Below are positions 62,624 to 64,000 of a stretch of DNA of 64,000 nt, piece after piece. A program made the position numbers and the translations under genes. Below the pieces are notes generated by a model. That model was not told the DNA's origin, did no database searches, and worked only from the letters and a program-made list of their open reading frames with translations. This stretch comes from Glycine soja (lineage: Eukaryota; Streptophyta; Magnoliopsida; Fabales; Fabaceae), in NCBI RefSeq assembly GCF_004193775.1, contig NC_041011.1:48057167-48121166 (forward strand), in the 5' to 3' direction. The stretch's first letter is position 1. Every line of letters begins with the position of its first letter.

Positions 62624-64000
62624 TGTATTGATAAAAAAATATTATCTATATAATATTTTTACCATTAGAATAGTTTTATTAGCTATACATATATGAGAGC
62701 GTAGCAAAGAAGCTTTGGTAATTATGTTTGGAGGGATTAGCTAACTGATTTGTTTGTGGTTGACACGAGTTACTTCTAAATTTTCATCACAACTATAATG
62801 AAGTTTGCTTGTGCATTAACAGATCAATGCAGTATGTGTAAGTGAGGATTACATGCAGAAGCAGGGTTCGGGTCTCCTCCAGCGTTGTAGAATGTAGATA
62901 ATATTTTGCATTAAAAAAATTGTTTATTCGTTTAAGTTAAACCTTCCAATTTTTGCTTCTTTACCTGCCTCCTGTCTCGTTTATATTTTTGTAATTTCGG
63001 TTGCGCTTGGGAATTGATCTTATATTGATGTCCTAATTTGAGCCAACGGAAGTAAAATCAACGTTGTCACTATAAATTCTATCTTAACATCCTTTGAAAT
63101 GTTTATTCAGCCGTTAACTTTTTAGTTCATTTATATGTTTATGCTAGTCTCGTAGCATAAAATAATTAGGCTCCCTTAGTCTTTCAGTGCGGCATATGGT
63201 CGTCCTCAGAGTGACCCTTTAGTGTTTCTTTGGACTTTGTAGAATATTTTCTCGAAATTAACTAGCCAGTGATTGGGCTAATAGAAGTGTTAGTAGGTAA
63301 AATGTCTATTTCTCCAAAGATTAATTGGCGGAAAGGACCAACAGTAGCTCATGCAACGGAAGCTTCAACCCATGTTTCGAATGGAATAAACTGCGAATAG
63401 TCATAATCTCTTTCAGCTCTTTGCAGTAGCTAGCAAAATTAAGCATGCATATCATATAAGACTTAGTTATTTAAATTATAAAAACATTTAATTACAATTA
63501 TTATTTATTAGATTGCAACTTAGATTACGTGTTTAATTATAAAATTCAGTTTTATGCTTTTTAATTAAAGGGTATGTGAGACTTTTTAAGATGTTTTAAA
63601 AGTCCACTGATTTATAGTTAAATATGTAATTTAAGTCACTAATTTTAATCTAATGGTTTAAATTAAATTTCTCATTTTTTATAGTCACAATTAGAAGAAT
63701 AAAGTGTGTTAAGATGTGACAGATAGTAAGAACAATAAAGCTAGTGACAGATAATGAGAGCAGAGGAAAGGTTTGATAAATGATTGATGTAATAGAGATT
63801 AGAGAAACAAGTACACACAAATTAGATAAGAATAATAACGTGTGATAAATGACAGATAATTAGAACATTAAAGTGAAAATAAGAGAGGAGAAAATGTGTG
63901 ATAAAATGATCGATATAATATTAGAGAGAAGATTATGTCGTAGAGTGTTGTAGTATCAATTATATAACTTCAAAAATCCTTATCAGCTATTATATTACTC
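62624..64000. other. Right-hand spacer
   Basis: AT-rich DNA with no recognised gene. Sequence between about 62820 and 62910 could be the old 3' flank of the MSH3 relic. The last 300 bases contain repeated 'gataaatga/gataatgagag' words. Confidence 0.45.

Overview
This is a 64 kb piece of a plant nuclear genome, most likely a legume and probably soybean (Glycine) or a close relative. The evidence is intron-rich genes with GT-AG introns, very AT-rich spacers, plant-specific families (remorin, R2R3-MYB, NT-C2 coiled-coil protein, plant mobile domain), and many legume-type foldback repeats with a 'ttTTTAGTccc' look. The species is inferred from remembered family resemblance; no search was run.

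Gene layout, left to right. (1) A long coiled-coil protein with an N-terminal NT-C2 domain lies on the minus strand (664-4013); its 3' end probably continues beyond the left edge. (2) From 4.3 to 11.7 kb are spacer, foldback elements and a dead hAT transposase fragment. (3) From about 11.75 to 18.09 kb is a composite Mutator-like element. It carries a FAR1-MULE-SWIM transposase with a truncated OTU domain on the plus strand, a convergent plant-mobile-domain (PMD) gene on the minus strand, and a dense array of the palindrome cttccggaag near its right end. (4) A cytochrome b561 gene lies on the plus strand (22536-25499). (5) A remorin gene lies on the plus strand (33947-36290). (6) An R2R3-MYB gene lies on the minus strand (37337-39226). 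(7) A SEC22/longin-like gene lies on the plus strand (42089-43570). (8) A small MULE-derived MITE with a perfect 9-bp target duplication is at 44245-44505. (9) A LAF1-like R2R3-MYB gene lies on the minus strand (45107-47530). (10) The gene for the 25 kDa subunit of cleavage factor I lies on the minus strand (52747-55650), with an old LINE fragment in its second intron. (11) A 5'-truncated, twice-frameshifted MSH3 pseudogene lies on the plus strand (56825-59173). (12) A nearly intact 3.2 kb RTE-type LINE lies on the minus strand (59429-62602), bounded by a perfect 21-bp target-site duplication.

The host genes look like ordinary, unlinked plant genes rather than a pathway. They cover pre-mRNA 3' processing (CFIm25), ER-Golgi vesicle transport (SEC22-like), transmembrane ascorbate/iron redox (b561), membrane nanodomains (remorin) and transcription (two MYBs). 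All splice models were built by hand from GT/AG sites, reading-frame continuity and family resemblance. In each intact gene the exon phases sum to an open frame.

The most unusual material is the mobile DNA. The composite MULE joins two truncated gene modules tail to tail, 18 bp apart. Its right terminus shares an 18-bp core with the 44.2 kb MITE, although the two carry different internal palindrome arrays. The LINE is open in a single frame of 1,017 codons apart from two in-frame TGA codons, both apparently at former tryptophan positions.
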